Assembly: GCF_009758205.1 (NCBI RefSeq)
Contig: NZ_WRXN01000010.1
Coordinates: 229,615 to 293,614 of the forward strand
DNA from: Chitinophaga tropicalis
GTDB taxonomy: Bacteria; Bacteroidota; Bacteroidia; Chitinophagales; Chitinophagaceae
Length of the DNA stretch: 64,000 nucleotides
Reading direction: 5' to 3'
Shown here one piece after another: positions 27,598 through 36,784 of this stretch. A program made the translations under genes and the position numbers. The notes under the pieces are model-generated. The model made no database searches and was not told the origin of the DNA. It saw only the letters and a program-made list of their open reading frames with translations. Each line of letters begins with the position of its first letter. The stretch's first letter is position 1.

Positions 27598-28011
27598 TTA
27601 TTTACCGCCGTAGTATTCTACATAGATACGGGGTGTTTCGTACAGTTTTATGCAGTGCAGTTCAACTTCTGCAGGAAGGTGTGGGGATAATTGCTCCCAG
27701 ATACCGATGGCCAGGTTTTCGGCAGAAGTGAATTTACCTGCCATGAAATCTACGTCCATATTGAGGTTCCTGTGGTCTATCTTTTCTACTACTTCCTCCT
27801 TGATAAGGACACCCAGTGTTTTGGCATTGAATACAAATCCTGTTTCGGGATCAGGATTTCCTTTTATGGTTACATGCAGTTCGTAGTTGTGGCCATGCCA
27901 GTTCTCGTTCGCACACTTGCCAAACACTTCCTCATTCTTCTCCTTACTCCAGGCGGGATTGGATAACTTATGCGCCGCATTGAAGTTCTCCACTCGCGTT
28001 AAATAAATCAT
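27598..28011 (-). CDS. queD: 6-carboxytetrahydropterin synthase (QueD/PTPS family)
   Basis: 137 residues. Zinc-binding His in FNAAHKL and the HGHNYEL motif, with the catalytic Cys in FGKCANENWHGHN, match the PTPS/QueD fold. Uses dihydroneopterin triphosphate from FolE to make 6-carboxytetrahydropterin for queuosine. First gene of a folE-containing pair. A related pyruvoyl-tetrahydropterin synthase role cannot be fully excluded, but the pairing and length fit QueD. Confidence 0.88.
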   Translation of the reverse strand: MIYLTRVENFNAAHKLSNPAWSKEKNEEVFGKCANENWHGHNYELHVTIKGNPDPETGFVFNAKTLGVLIKEEVVEKIDHRNLNMDVDFMAGKFTSAENLAIGIWEQLSPHLPAEVELHCIKLYETPRIYVEYYGGK

Positions 28012-28031
28012 TATTCAGCTTTAAATTTCTG

Positions 28032-28039
28032 CAAAAATA
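28032..28039 (-). promoter_or_regulatory. candidate -7 box of queD-folE
   Basis: TATTTTTG on the - strand, an exact TAnnTTTG, ending 20 bases before the queD ATG. No clear -33 element. Confidence 0.35.
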
Positions 28040-28136
28040 CGATAATTCGATTATAGTCGATTGAAATCAGAATAGAGAGCTTTATGCGGGAGTGATTTGG
28101 CCCTGTGGCCAAGCCGGGACAATAAGTGAAATCCCC

Positions 28137-28144
28137 TACCTTTG
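28137..28144 (+). promoter_or_regulatory. candidate -7 box of mqnB-mqnD
   Basis: TACCTTTG, an exact TAnnTTTG, ends only four bases before the mqnB ATG, which would give an almost leaderless mRNA. No clear -33 element. Confidence 0.3.
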
Positions 28145-28148
28145 CTTC

Positions 28149-28799
28149 ATGAAAATATTGGTTACGGCAGCCACTACCTTTGAAATCCAGCCATTTTTGG
28201 ACTATTTGTCCACTAAAAGACACCAGGATTGTCAGGTAACCACACTTATTGGCGGCATTGGCATGATGCATACGGCCTACCAGCTTGGCCGTCAATTCGC
28301 AGTAAATAAACCGGACCTGGCTATACAGGCAGGCATTGCCGGTTGTTTTGACCATTCCTGGGAAATGGGAAAAGTTGTTATCATAGACAAAGAACAACTG
28401 GGAGACCTGGGCGTAGAGGATGGCGTAGCTTATAAAGACCTGTTTGACATACAGTTATGGCAACCTGATCAGCCACCTTTTTCCAACAGATCACTGGTAA
28501 ACCCATTTGAAGGACTTCCTGCCCTGCCGGAACTTCCCAAAGCAGGGGGGGTAACCATCAACACTGTAAGCGGCAGTGAACCTACCCGGCAACTGCTGCT
28601 CAATAAATACGCTCCCGAAGTGGAGAGTATGGAAGGCGCCGCATTTCATTATGCCTGCCTGATGGAGAAAATACCTTTCTTCCAGCTACGCAGCATCTCC
28701 AACTTTGTGGAAGTAAGAGATAAGAGCAAATGGAAAATACCTCTCGCTATCCAATCACTGAATGATGTATTGATTAAATATTTTGACCAATGGAACTAA
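28149..28799 (+). CDS. mqnB: futalosine hydrolase (MqnB)
   Basis: 216 residues from the ATG of MKILVTAATTFEIQPF; the open frame extends upstream but that part is not family-like. Removes adenine or hypoxanthine from futalosine in menaquinone synthesis. The phosphorylase/nucleosidase fold is seen in GGIGMMHTAY, the purine-site segment QAGIAGCF and the ribose-binding VESMEGAAFHYAC. The stop overlaps the start of mqnD by ten bases, so the two are co-translated. Confidence 0.93.
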   Translation: MKILVTAATTFEIQPFLDYLSTKRHQDCQVTTLIGGIGMMHTAYQLGRQFAVNKPDLAIQAGIAGCFDHSWEMGKVVIIDKEQLGDLGVEDGVAYKDLFDIQLWQPDQPPFSNRSLVNPFEGLPALPELPKAGGVTINTVSGSEPTRQLLLNKYAPEVESMEGAAFHYACLMEKIPFFQLRSISNFVEVRDKSKWKIPLAIQSLNDVLIKYFDQWN

Positions 28800-29575
28800 C
28801 ATTAGGATTCTCACCATGTCCCAACGACACGTTTATTTTCGATGCCATGGTGAACGGCAAGATCAACACAAACGGTTTAACATTCAAGACCCAGCTGGAA
28901 GACGTTGAAACATTGAACAAATGGGCTATGCAGGGAAAACTGGCTATTACCAAACTGAGTTTCGGTGTGTACAGGAAAGTACAGGACCAGTATGAGCTGC
29001 TCAACAGCGGAAGTGCGCTTGGAAGGGGCTGCGGACCATTATTAATAGCTAAGAAAGACATTCCGCAGGATAAACTAAAGGACTGTAAGATTGCTATTCC
29101 CGGCGAAAATACTACTGCCAACCTGCTCTTCTCTATCGCATTTCCTGAAGTAAAACAAAAAGAGGTCATGATCTTTTCAGATATCGAAAATGCGGTACTG
29201 GACGGACGTGTCGATGCAGGAGTGATCATTCATGAGAACAGGTTCACCTATCAGCAGAAAGGCCTGGTGAAGATCATAGATCTTGGCGAATACTGGGAAA
29301 GCACTACAGGCAGCCCAATTCCGCTGGGAGGCATCTTTATCCGTAAAGACGTTCCTGATGAAGTGAAACAGGCAGTAGATAAACTGGTACATGACAGTCT
29401 GCAATATTCATACAAACATTACCCTGCGCTTTCTTCTTATGTAACAGAACACGCGCAGGAAATGGATGAATCTGTAATGCGTCAGCATATTGATCTGTAT
29501 GTAAATGATTTCAGCCTTGGATTAGGGGAAGCAGGAAGAGCTGCGGTAGACAGGCTGATGAAAGCTGCTGTATAA
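28790..29575 (+). CDS. mqnD: 1,4-dihydroxy-6-naphthoate synthase (MqnD)
   Basis: 261 residues. Late step of the futalosine pathway, converting cyclic dehypoxanthinyl futalosine to 1,4-dihydroxy-6-naphthoate. Family start GFSPCPNDTFIFDAMV, PGENTTANLL and the VHEN/IHENR segment are visible. The fold is that of a periplasmic binding protein but there is no signal peptide. Paired with mqnB; other mqn genes are not in this window. Confidence 0.93.
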   Translation: MELTLGFSPCPNDTFIFDAMVNGKINTNGLTFKTQLEDVETLNKWAMQGKLAITKLSFGVYRKVQDQYELLNSGSALGRGCGPLLIAKKDIPQDKLKDCKIAIPGENTTANLLFSIAFPEVKQKEVMIFSDIENAVLDGRVDAGVIIHENRFTYQQKGLVKIIDLGEYWESTTGSPIPLGGIFIRKDVPDEVKQAVDKLVHDSLQYSYKHYPALSSYVTEHAQEMDESVMRQHIDLYVNDFSLGLGEAGRAAVDRLMKAAV

Positions 29576-29587
29576 AAATACATAAAA

Positions 29588-29614
29588 AAAAGGGGGGATG
29601 TACCCCTCTTTTTC
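29588..29614. terminator. terminator between mqnD and photolyase
   Basis: AGGGG and CCCCT stem with A run before and T run after, between convergent genes; usable in both directions. Confidence 0.7.
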
Positions 29615-29616
29615 TC

Positions 29617-30927
29617 TTATACCTCTACTCTTCCGAGTGCTCTCTTATAGACTTCCAATGCCCTTTTGCGGGCAGCTTCATGTATAACCATGGGTCTGTA
29701 GCTTAACTCTTCAAACTCCGGCACCCACTTACGTACATACTCCAGTGAAGCATCAAATTTTTCTGTCTGTAAAGCAGGATTGAATACCCTGAAATAAGGA
29801 GCTGCATCACAACCGCAACCTGCGGCCCATTGCCAGTTGCCATTGTTTGCGGCAAGGTCATAGTCCAGCAGTCTGGAGGCAAAATAAGCTTCTCCCCATC
29901 TCCAGTCTATCAGCAGATGCTTTGTTAAAAAGCTGGCTGTGATCATCCGTATACGGTTATGCATAAACCCTGTTTCATTCAGTTCACGCATACCTGCATC
30001 TACTATGGGATAGCCGGTATTTCCCTCACACCATCTCTTAAATTCTTCTTCATTGTTCCTCCACTTTATCTTATCATACTCAGGTCTGAAAGAGTGCTGT
30101 ACAACATGAGGGAAATGCCACAGTATCATCTGGAAAAAATCCCGCCAGATAAGCTCATTCAGGAATGTCTGATTTAACCTGCCTGCCCTTTCTGCCAGTT
30201 CGCGTACACTGAGAGTGCCAAAGCGCAAATGCAGTCCTACATGTGTGGTGCCTTGTCTGGCGGGAAAATCACGTGTTTTATCATAATTTTCTATAAGGCT
30301 GTCCTTTATCCTGGCAGACGGGAAATTCCTTTCACCTGCGGCAAATCCTATTGCACGCAGGGAAGGTAAAGGTTTATGTTTCTGCCGGTGAAGATTTCGA
30401 AAGTACTTCTCTGTGGGATAAGAGCGGAGATGAAAATCAGTCAGCAGTGTTTTCCATTTTTTGCTGTACGGTGTATAAACCGTATATGGCTCACCGTTAT
30501 CTTTCAGTATTTCATCCCTGTCGAAGATCACCTGGTCTTTATACAGATGGAGCGTGATATTCTTCTTTTTCAGCAAGGAGCCAACAGCATTGTCCCTGTC
30601 CCGGGCATGCGGCTCATAATCAATGTTGGCAAAGACTTCGTGAACATCATACTGTTCTGTCCAGTGTCTGAACGCATCTTCCGGCGTTCCGTAATAAACA
30701 TCCAGTGTGCTGCCAAACTTTGACAGCTGTTCCTGCAATGACTGCAGGGTATCATGAATGAAAGTGACCCTCCGGTCATGCTTATCATCAAGATCTTTCA
30801 GGATATTAACATCAAAGACAAACACAGGGACTACGGGGTTGGCTGACCTGAGTGCGTGATACAAAGCTGCCTGATCGAGCAAACGCAGATCACGTCGGAG
30901 CCAGCACAGATTTACAGTTGCGGGCAT
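29617..30927 (-). CDS. phrB: class I deoxyribodipyrimidine photolyase
   Basis: 436 residues. Light-driven repair of cyclobutane pyrimidine dimers. The N-terminal alpha/beta antenna domain begins WLRRDLRLLDQAAL; the C-terminal FAD-binding helical domain contains HVGLHLRFGTLSVRELA, ELIWRDFFQMIL, EGNTGYPIVDAGMREL, the MHNRIRMI motif and the WQWAAGCGCDAAPYFR FAD loop. All are characteristic of the CPD class I photolyase/cryptochrome family. A role as a cryptochrome is less likely given full conservation. Confidence 0.94.
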   Translation of the reverse strand: MPATVNLCWLRRDLRLLDQAALYHALRSANPVVPVFVFDVNILKDLDDKHDRRVTFIHDTLQSLQEQLSKFGSTLDVYYGTPEDAFRHWTEQYDVHEVFANIDYEPHARDRDNAVGSLLKKKNITLHLYKDQVIFDRDEILKDNGEPYTVYTPYSKKWKTLLTDFHLRSYPTEKYFRNLHRQKHKPLPSLRAIGFAAGERNFPSARIKDSLIENYDKTRDFPARQGTTHVGLHLRFGTLSVRELAERAGRLNQTFLNELIWRDFFQMILWHFPHVVQHSFRPEYDKIKWRNNEEEFKRWCEGNTGYPIVDAGMRELNETGFMHNRIRMITASFLTKHLLIDWRWGEAYFASRLLDYDLAANNGNWQWAAGCGCDAAPYFRVFNPALQTEKFDASLEYVRKWVPEFEELSYRPMVIHEAARKRALEVYKRALGRVEV

Positions 30928-30994
30928 ATGATTGGTAATTTTGCAATTCTCGTAAATGAATAAACAATCTCAGCACAAGATAAACCGGAAAAAT

Positions 30995-31002
30995 CAAAAA
31001 TA
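30995..31002 (-). promoter_or_regulatory. candidate -7 box of the photolyase gene
   Basis: TATTTTTG on the - strand, exact TAnnTTTG, 68 bases before the ATG. The 178-bp gap 30928-31105 holds nothing else I can name. Confidence 0.25.
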
Positions 31003-31105
31003 ATTTCACTAAAAATGTATCACTGCTGCGCGTTCTCAGTAACTATTTATACACTGTAACTAAACATGACTATTTATCAGATCATTATCATTCCTGGAAT
31101 TTTCT

Positions 31106-31942
31106 TCAGAATCCTTCATGTAATATTTCATGCAGGATCACAGCAGTAGCATTTCCATAACTGCTTTCGCGGAACGAGCCTACCCAGCGGATACCGGTAA
31201 TGGCATTGGTCAGGAAGATCTCATCTGCATTCTCCAGGTCGTTCACTGTTATTGGCTTTTCACTTGCCTGAAAAGGCAGATCCAGCCGTAACAGGTGTTT
31301 GCGCATTACGCCACATACGCATCCTTCAGTTAGTGGTGGTGTGAACAGTTTTCCTTTACTTACAATGAACAGATTGGCAATGGTAGTATCAGCCACGCGC
31401 CCGCTGGGATTGAGCAATATTGTTTCATTGATACGGTGCTGGCGGGCATACATGGCTGCCATGATATATGGCAGGCAATTATTGGATTTAATGGAAGAGA
31501 ATTTATCACTTACCTTTCTGGCATCAGGAAAAATGTCCAGTACCAGTCCTTTCTCATTCAGTTCCAGGCTCTGTTTACTTAGGTCCCAGCTTTGAATAAT
31601 GAAGTTGGCGTGGTTATTAGCAGGTTCATACAATCCTCCGTCTGCCCGGAAAAAGGTAAGGCGCACTCTTGCCAGGCTGTCATGGTTGTTTCTAGCGCAA
31701 AGGTCAGTAATGAGCCTGGTGAAATATGTTTTCGTGAAATTGTTAGGAACTTCAAAATGCAGGAGATGCAGGCTGGCCATTAAACGTTCAAAATGGAGAT
31801 CATCCAGCAATACCTTACCCTGGTATACGCGCATAGTCTCAAAACACCCATCTCCATAGCGAAATGATCGGTTATCGGCTGTAAAAACAGGCTCACATGC
31901 CGAAGTAATCTTTCCATTATAGCATAAATAACCCGCTTGCAC
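31106..31942 (-). CDS. class IV aminotransferase / aminodeoxychorismate lyase-like
   Basis: 278 residues from a GTG start. PLP-dependent fold type IV: the early FRYGDGCFETMRV motif (residues 27-39), the catalytic Lys in FSSIKSNNCLPYIMA, ETILLNPSGRVADTTIANLF, and TPPLTEGCVCGVMR. These fit 4-amino-4-deoxychorismate lyase (PabC) or a branched-chain/D-amino-acid aminotransferase; the short length and YGDGCFET favour PabC, in keeping with folate synthesis. No pabAB genes adjacent. Cytoplasmic. Confidence 0.8.
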   Translation of the reverse strand: MQAGYLCYNGKITSACEPVFTADNRSFRYGDGCFETMRVYQGKVLLDDLHFERLMASLHLLHFEVPNNFTKTYFTRLITDLCARNNHDSLARVRLTFFRADGGLYEPANNHANFIIQSWDLSKQSLELNEKGLVLDIFPDARKVSDKFSSIKSNNCLPYIMAAMYARQHRINETILLNPSGRVADTTIANLFIVSKGKLFTPPLTEGCVCGVMRKHLLRLDLPFQASEKPITVNDLENADEIFLTNAITGIRWVGSFRESSYGNATAVILHEILHEGF

Positions 31943-32554
31943 TTCGAACTCTTACTTTTACAATGAACAGGACTGTTAAGTTACGGAAAATTAATGGGGT
32001 AAAAATGATTTAAGTCATCCCTAAAATGGGTAGCGGTCATCCCGGCACATGACCAGGATAACCGCTTTCTTAACATAGGACAGGGGTGCTTCCCTGCATA
32101 GCAGGAATGAACGCCTGTTTTTATGATGTGTGCTGAATAACAGTTAAGGATAAATAGGACCCAAGGAACAAAAAGCATTATATAAATAATATATTCATCA
32201 TATATGATTCAATAATCCTCCATATTCAATTATGTCCAGACATTGATAACCGGGCAGGAACGTGGCTACCTACCTCTATCATGTGCATAGAATTCTCATG
32301 TTTAAATTTCCACTGACAATCAATTACATTGTACACTGTTACATTATACAAGTAGGATTTTCTGCTGAAGATTTACTCTCGATTTTGGCTCGTAAAATTT
32401 TATTTTGAATGCTATTTTTTCTCCCCTTTCTGTAAGGATAACCTTATCAGTATTTGTATGGCAAAGATGTCGATTTTGTTTTAAAATACAATAACCACTT
32501 ATTGCTATTGCAAATGTGAGAGAGAATACGTATTAGGGTCTTAAACACACTTAA
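31943..32554. other. 612-bp AT-rich region without a recognisable gene
   Basis: No open frame with protein-like composition on either strand. It ends in a strong + strand terminator although no + gene lies upstream, which raises the possibility of a small + RNA in its right half. Nothing else I can support. Confidence 0.4.
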
Positions 32555-32596
32555 CAGCGTGCAGAACACTGTTTTCCGGGTGTTCTGCACGTTTTT
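32555..32596 (+). terminator. orphan intrinsic terminator (+)
   Basis: CGTGCAGAACAC ... GTGTTCTGCACG, a 12-bp perfect stem followed by seven T on the + strand. It directly abuts the stop of scoB on the - strand, where the tail is not T-rich, so it may end scoB poorly and a + transcript well. Confidence 0.75.
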
Positions 32597-33253
32597 TTAC
32601 AGCTTCATTTCAGGAATATTCCCTTCTGCAATTAAACGTCCTGCTGTTTTAGCTTTAATCTCTTCAACGCTAATTCCCGGTGCTCTTTCCAGCAAACGGA
32701 AACCATCGGGAGTAACATCCAGCACAGCCAGTTCCGTCACAATTTTTTTCACACAGGATACGCCGGTAAGAGGCAGCGTACATTGCGGTAATAATTTGCT
32801 TTCTCCTTTTGGATTGGTATGCATCATGGCTACGATAATATTCTTTGCAGCAGCTACCAGGTCCATAGCGCCTCCCATTCCTTTTACCATTTTACCGGGT
32901 ATTTTCCAGTTGGCTATATCTCCCCTGTCAGATACTTCCATAGCTCCCAGTACAGTAAGATCTACCTTACCGGCCCTGATCATACCAAAGCTTTCGGCAG
33001 AATCAAAGAAGCAACCACCGGGTAAAATAGTGACAGTTTCCTTACCTGCATTGATCAGGTCTGCATCTATTTCTTCTGCTTCGGGATAAGGTCCCATACC
33101 AAGGATACCATTTTCTGATTGTAACATAATAGAGATACCCGGGGGAATGAAGTTGGCTACCAGTGTAGGAATACCTATGCCCAGGTTTACATACATGCCA
33201 TCGCGCAGTTCCTGCGCTATTCTTTTAGCTATACCATATTTATCTAAAGACAT
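32597..33253 (-). CDS. scoB: 3-oxoacid CoA-transferase subunit B
   Basis: 218 residues. Beta subunit of succinyl-CoA:acetoacetate-type CoA transferase. The catalytic glutamate is in the SENGILGMGP motif (near residue 47), with NLGIGIPT before and KGMGGAMDLVAAA after, all family hallmarks. Works with the alpha subunit encoded 33 bases upstream to move CoA between succinate and acetoacetate or similar acids in ketone-body/short-chain acid use. Last gene of the bamD run. Confidence 0.93.
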   Translation of the reverse strand: MSLDKYGIAKRIAQELRDGMYVNLGIGIPTLVANFIPPGISIMLQSENGILGMGPYPEAEEIDADLINAGKETVTILPGGCFFDSAESFGMIRAGKVDLTVLGAMEVSDRGDIANWKIPGKMVKGMGGAMDLVAAAKNIIVAMMHTNPKGESKLLPQCTLPLTGVSCVKKIVTELAVLDVTPDGFRLLERAPGISVEEIKAKTAGRLIAEGNIPEMKL

Positions 33254-33286
33254 AATAATTCAGGTTTGGAGTTGCAGATTGGCTGA

Positions 33287-33982
33287 TCAGCCCATTTTTA
33301 CGGTTCTCCGCTCAATACGTTTTTCATAATCGCTACCCTGGAATATGCGGTGCACATAAATGCCGGGAACGTGTATATTGTCGGGGTCCAGTTCTCCTGG
33401 TTGTACCAGGTGCTCTACTTCAGCAATGGTGATAGTCCCGGCTTTAGCCATAGAAGTACTGAAGTTGCGGGTGGTTTTACGGAATACCAGGTTGCCCATT
33501 GTATCGCCTTTCCAGGCTTTGACAATAGAGAAATCTGCATGCAGCGCCAGTTCCATCAGGTATTGTTTACCATTGAATTCCCGTGATTCCTTTCCTTCGG
33601 CAATCTCTGTACCGTAACCTGCGGGAGTAAAAAAAGCAGGGATGCCCATACCCGCCATTTGTATACGGGTGGCCAGTGTTCCCTGTGGGATCAGTTCTAC
33701 TTCCAGTTCTCCTGAAAGCAGCTGCCGTTCAAATTCTGCATTTTCACCAACATAGGAAGACATCATCTTCCTGATCTGCCTTGTCTTTAACAGCAGGCCA
33801 AGGCCAAAATCATCTACGCCGGCATTGTTGGAAATACAGGTCAGCTGCTGAACGCCTTTGCGGACCAGTGCATCAATGCAGTTTTCGGGGATACCGCACA
33901 ATCCGAATCCGCCCAGCATCAATGTTGCGCCATCATGGACGTCATGCAATGCCTCATCGGCATTTGCTACAACTTTATTCAT
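33287..33982 (-). CDS. scoA: 3-oxoacid CoA-transferase subunit A
   Basis: 231 residues. Alpha subunit of the transferase; GGFGLCGIPENCIDAL near the N-terminus is the oxyanion/CoA-binding signature, with GTLATRIQMAGMGIPAFFTPAGYGT following. Two separate subunits, as usual in bacteria. 36 bases downstream of the DUF4296 gene and 33 upstream of scoB. Confidence 0.93.
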   Translation of the reverse strand: MNKVVANADEALHDVHDGATLMLGGFGLCGIPENCIDALVRKGVQQLTCISNNAGVDDFGLGLLLKTRQIRKMMSSYVGENAEFERQLLSGELEVELIPQGTLATRIQMAGMGIPAFFTPAGYGTEIAEGKESREFNGKQYLMELALHADFSIVKAWKGDTMGNLVFRKTTRNFSTSMAKAGTITIAEVEHLVQPGELDPDNIHVPGIYVHRIFQGSDYEKRIERRTVKMG

Positions 33983-34018
33983 GTTTTGGTGTTGTTTTAT
34001 AGTCCGCAGCGCTATTAA

Positions 34019-34495
34019 TTACCTGTGGACTGGTTTTCTCTTAACGAATGGAATAATTGTATCACTACCGCCTGAAATTACCGTATTCTTACCAAACGGC
34101 AAAAGCGAGCGGGGGTCATTTCTATATTCGTTCCTGCGGGTTTCCAGGTCAAACGAAGTACGGTCTGCCGTTACCACTTCCATCATCATATCATACACCT
34201 TTTTGAACCTGTCAGGATGAGCTTCGTAGAAAGCATAGCTTTTCCTGAACTCTTTTACGGAAACTTTATGCAGATCAAGTATCTGTCGGTAATACACCTT
34301 CACACGTTCCTTGCGCAGGGAATCACTTACGGGCATGGCGCCCTCTCCTATTTCGGAACTATAGGCATCTGCCATATTCATGTCCAGCAATATATCACGC
34401 ATTTTCTCCGGTGGGAAAACTCCTTCAGGCACTCTATCTGCTTGTCCACATGCTGCCAGGATCAGTAACAGGCAAACTGTTATTATTCTATACAT
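34019..34495 (-). CDS. DUF4296-type lipoprotein
   Basis: 158 residues. Lipoprotein signal peptide with lipobox LAAC (Cys16). The body matches the Bacteroidota DUF4296 pattern: PPEKMRDILLDMNMADAY, a KVYYRQILDLHKVS helix and SYAFYEAHPDRFKKVYDMMM. Function unknown; the conserved position next to porD and coaBC suggests an envelope role, possibly linked to type IX secretion, but that is inference. Confidence 0.82.
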   Translation of the reverse strand: MYRIITVCLLLILAACGQADRVPEGVFPPEKMRDILLDMNMADAYSSEIGEGAMPVSDSLRKERVKVYYRQILDLHKVSVKEFRKSYAFYEAHPDRFKKVYDMMMEVVTADRTSFDLETRRNEYRNDPRSLLPFGKNTVISGGSDTIIPFVKRKPVHR

Positions 34496-34523
34496 AAGAT
34501 CATTCTTCTTGGAAAATGCAAAG

Positions 34524-35474
34524 CTATTTCATCTGCTGGTATTTTGAAGCATTGGTCACATCCATTTGTGCCAGCAGCTGCACAGCACGTGATTTTTCCT
34601 GTGGCGGCGATTTGGAAAAGATCTTCTGCAGCTCTTCTGATTTGGATGTAAAGAATACTGACATCAGCATAGAGTTGGGAATATCCTGGTACACTGCGTA
34701 TAACATGTTCAGGCAGTTCATGATAGCTCCTCTTCCTTTTGTCATATCATCATACATGACATCCATTCCCTGGCGGTGGTACTGGTACATAACATCATGA
34801 AAACGGCTGAACTTTACATTCAGCAGGTTATCCTGCAGCCAGTAACGGTTCCTGTTCCCTTCAAACGGCTTCCACCCGGTAATGTCCTTGCCATCCGGCG
34901 CATTGCTTACAATATTCAGTGCCTTTTTGAAAAAGGGATCTCCTCCGCGGGGGGCAAAGGAATCAGCGTCCAGTCCAAGAATGATATAAGCATAATAAGC
35001 CAGTACTGCTGTCAGGTTGGATGATAGCGGATCATTTCCTACTACCCTGTTATCACTGAACTCCAGGGGCTGGAACTCCACATACCTGAACACAAGATTA
35101 TTATCCTGCATGTTGAGCAGGCTGCTCATATAACCTGCGTTGTATACAGGTCTTGTGGCCTGTATGGTAAGTGTGGCTTTATATACATTATCCCCCACAT
35201 CGCCGGTCAGGTTCAGCAGCATGTTACACTCAATACGTTCAGCTGGTGCGTACACATCTGCGGACCAGCGGCGGCCGTTCAGGAATTCCTTGATGGAATT
35301 CTGCAGGGTGGTGAAGATCTTTTTATTTGTACCGCTTACCTGGTTACTGTTCACAGTTACATTCACACGCAGTTCCTGCGCCTGCAGGGTATGCAGGCTC
35401 AATAATGCCAGTAACAGCAATCCAGGGCGGAGAATACCGGGTCTTACATAAGAAGGGAATAAGCTCTTTGCCAT
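34524..35474 (-). CDS. porD: PorD-like T9SS-associated protein (DUF4835)
   Basis: 316 residues with an N-terminal signal peptide (LLLLALLSLHTLQAQ). The mature part begins ELRVNVTVNSNQV, then FTTLQNSIKEFLNGRRW and the conserved LDADSFAPRGG segment, the hallmarks of the DUF4835 family that is named PorD in type IX secretion work. Periplasmic or outer-membrane associated. Lies between coaBC and the DUF4296 lipoprotein, which is a common Bacteroidota order. Together with sprA it shows that the organism has a T9SS. Confidence 0.82.
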   Translation of the reverse strand: MAKSLFPSYVRPGILRPGLLLLALLSLHTLQAQELRVNVTVNSNQVSGTNKKIFTTLQNSIKEFLNGRRWSADVYAPAERIECNMLLNLTGDVGDNVYKATLTIQATRPVYNAGYMSSLLNMQDNNLVFRYVEFQPLEFSDNRVVGNDPLSSNLTAVLAYYAYIILGLDADSFAPRGGDPFFKKALNIVSNAPDGKDITGWKPFEGNRNRYWLQDNLLNVKFSRFHDVMYQYHRQGMDVMYDDMTKGRGAIMNCLNMLYAVYQDIPNSMLMSVFFTSKSEELQKIFSKSPPQEKSRAVQLLAQMDVTNASKYQQMK

Positions 35475-35500
35475 AGTGTATGTAGTTATGGGAGATATGG

Positions 35501-36718
35501 TTATACAATCAGAGTTTCACGACTGTGAACAATACCGGTAATTGCCGCAATAATATCCTTTGCCACTTCTGTTTTTGACTTCAGGGGCAATTCTTTCACA
35601 TCTCCATTCCGGCCGAACAATGTTACCTTATTGGTATCATAGTTAAAGCCGGCGCCGGTATCATTGAGGGAGTTCATCACTATCAGGTCCAGGTTCTTTT
35701 CATGGAGTTTTTTGAGTGCATACTCTTTCTCGTTGTTTGTTTCGAGAGAGAAGCCTACAAGTACCTGTCCTTCGGGACGTTTACTTCCCAGCGTACGCAG
35801 GATATCCTTTGTTTTTTCCAGTTCCAGCACCATCTCTTCTCCTTCTCCTTTTTTGATCTTTTTGTCAACAACGTTTCTGGGACGGTAGTCGGCCACAGCG
35901 GCAGCCATTACCACAATATCTGCTGTATTGAAATGAGCTTCAGCGCTATTGAACATATCTGCAGCTGTTACTACGCGCAGGGTATTTACTCCCTGTGCGG
36001 TGGCAGACAGGTGGGTAGGGCCCAGTACCAGTGTTACTTCTGCGCCTGCGTTGGCCAGGGCGTCTGCAATAGCAATGCCCATCTTTCCGCTGGAGTGGTT
36101 GCTGATAAAACGTACGGGATCCAGTGGTTCTTGTGTAGGACCGGCTGTTACCAGGGCTTTTTTCCCTTTCAACGGTTTATTGGCATTAAAATGTTCATGG
36201 AGGTAGCGGATAATATTTTCGGGCTCGGCCATGCGTCCTTCACCGAATAGTCCGCTGGCCAACTCTCCTTTTTCTACCGGGATCTGCTGGTGGCCAAAGC
36301 TCAGCAGTTTACTAATATTATTGCGGGTAGCCGGATGGTGCCACATATCTTCATCCATGGCCGGGGCGAACAGTACCGGGCAGGTAGCAGATAAGTAAGT
36401 GGCCATCAGCAGGTTATCACAGAAGCCATTGGCCATTTTGGCCAGGGTGTTGGCGGAAGCGGGGGCTATCAGCATCACATCTGCCCAGCGGCCCAGCATA
36501 ACGTGGTTATTCCAGCTCTGGTTATCGCTGATGGTTACAGGCACCTCATGTTTGGAGAGGGTGGCAAGGGTTAGCGGGGCGATAAAGTCACAGGCTGCCG
36601 GCGTCATTACCACTTTCACTTCAGCCCCTTCTTTTACCAGCAGGCGTACAATGGTAGCCGCCTTATAGGCAGCAATGCTGCCGGATACTCCCAGTAATAT
36701 CTTTTTTCCTTGAAGCAT
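35501..36718 (-). CDS. coaBC: bifunctional phosphopantothenoylcysteine decarboxylase/synthase (CoaBC)
   Basis: 405 residues from MLQGKKILLGVSG, the conserved start; nine upstream codons are open but not conserved. The CoaC flavoprotein part (1-185) has GSIAAYKA, PASANTLAKMANG, the catalytic His region in NNHVMLGRW and the substrate clamp PAMDEDMW. The CoaB part (about 190-400) has VTAGPTQEPLDPVRFISNHSSGKMG and AAAVADYRP. Makes 4'-phosphopantetheine from phosphopantothenate and cysteine in CoA synthesis. 66 bases downstream of rpoZ, mirroring the rpoZ-coaBC linkage of other bacteria. Confidence 0.95.
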   Translation of the reverse strand: MLQGKKILLGVSGSIAAYKAATIVRLLVKEGAEVKVVMTPAACDFIAPLTLATLSKHEVPVTISDNQSWNNHVMLGRWADVMLIAPASANTLAKMANGFCDNLLMATYLSATCPVLFAPAMDEDMWHHPATRNNISKLLSFGHQQIPVEKGELASGLFGEGRMAEPENIIRYLHEHFNANKPLKGKKALVTAGPTQEPLDPVRFISNHSSGKMGIAIADALANAGAEVTLVLGPTHLSATAQGVNTLRVVTAADMFNSAEAHFNTADIVVMAAAVADYRPRNVVDKKIKKGEGEEMVLELEKTKDILRTLGSKRPEGQVLVGFSLETNNEKEYALKKLHEKNLDLIVMNSLNDTGAGFNYDTNKVTLFGRNGDVKELPLKSKTEVAKDIIAAITGIVHSRETLIV

Positions 36719-36784
36719 ATAAAAAAAATAGCGGCAGAAGTTCATTCTGCCGCCATGAAGTTAGATATTTTTCAGTCAAACTAC

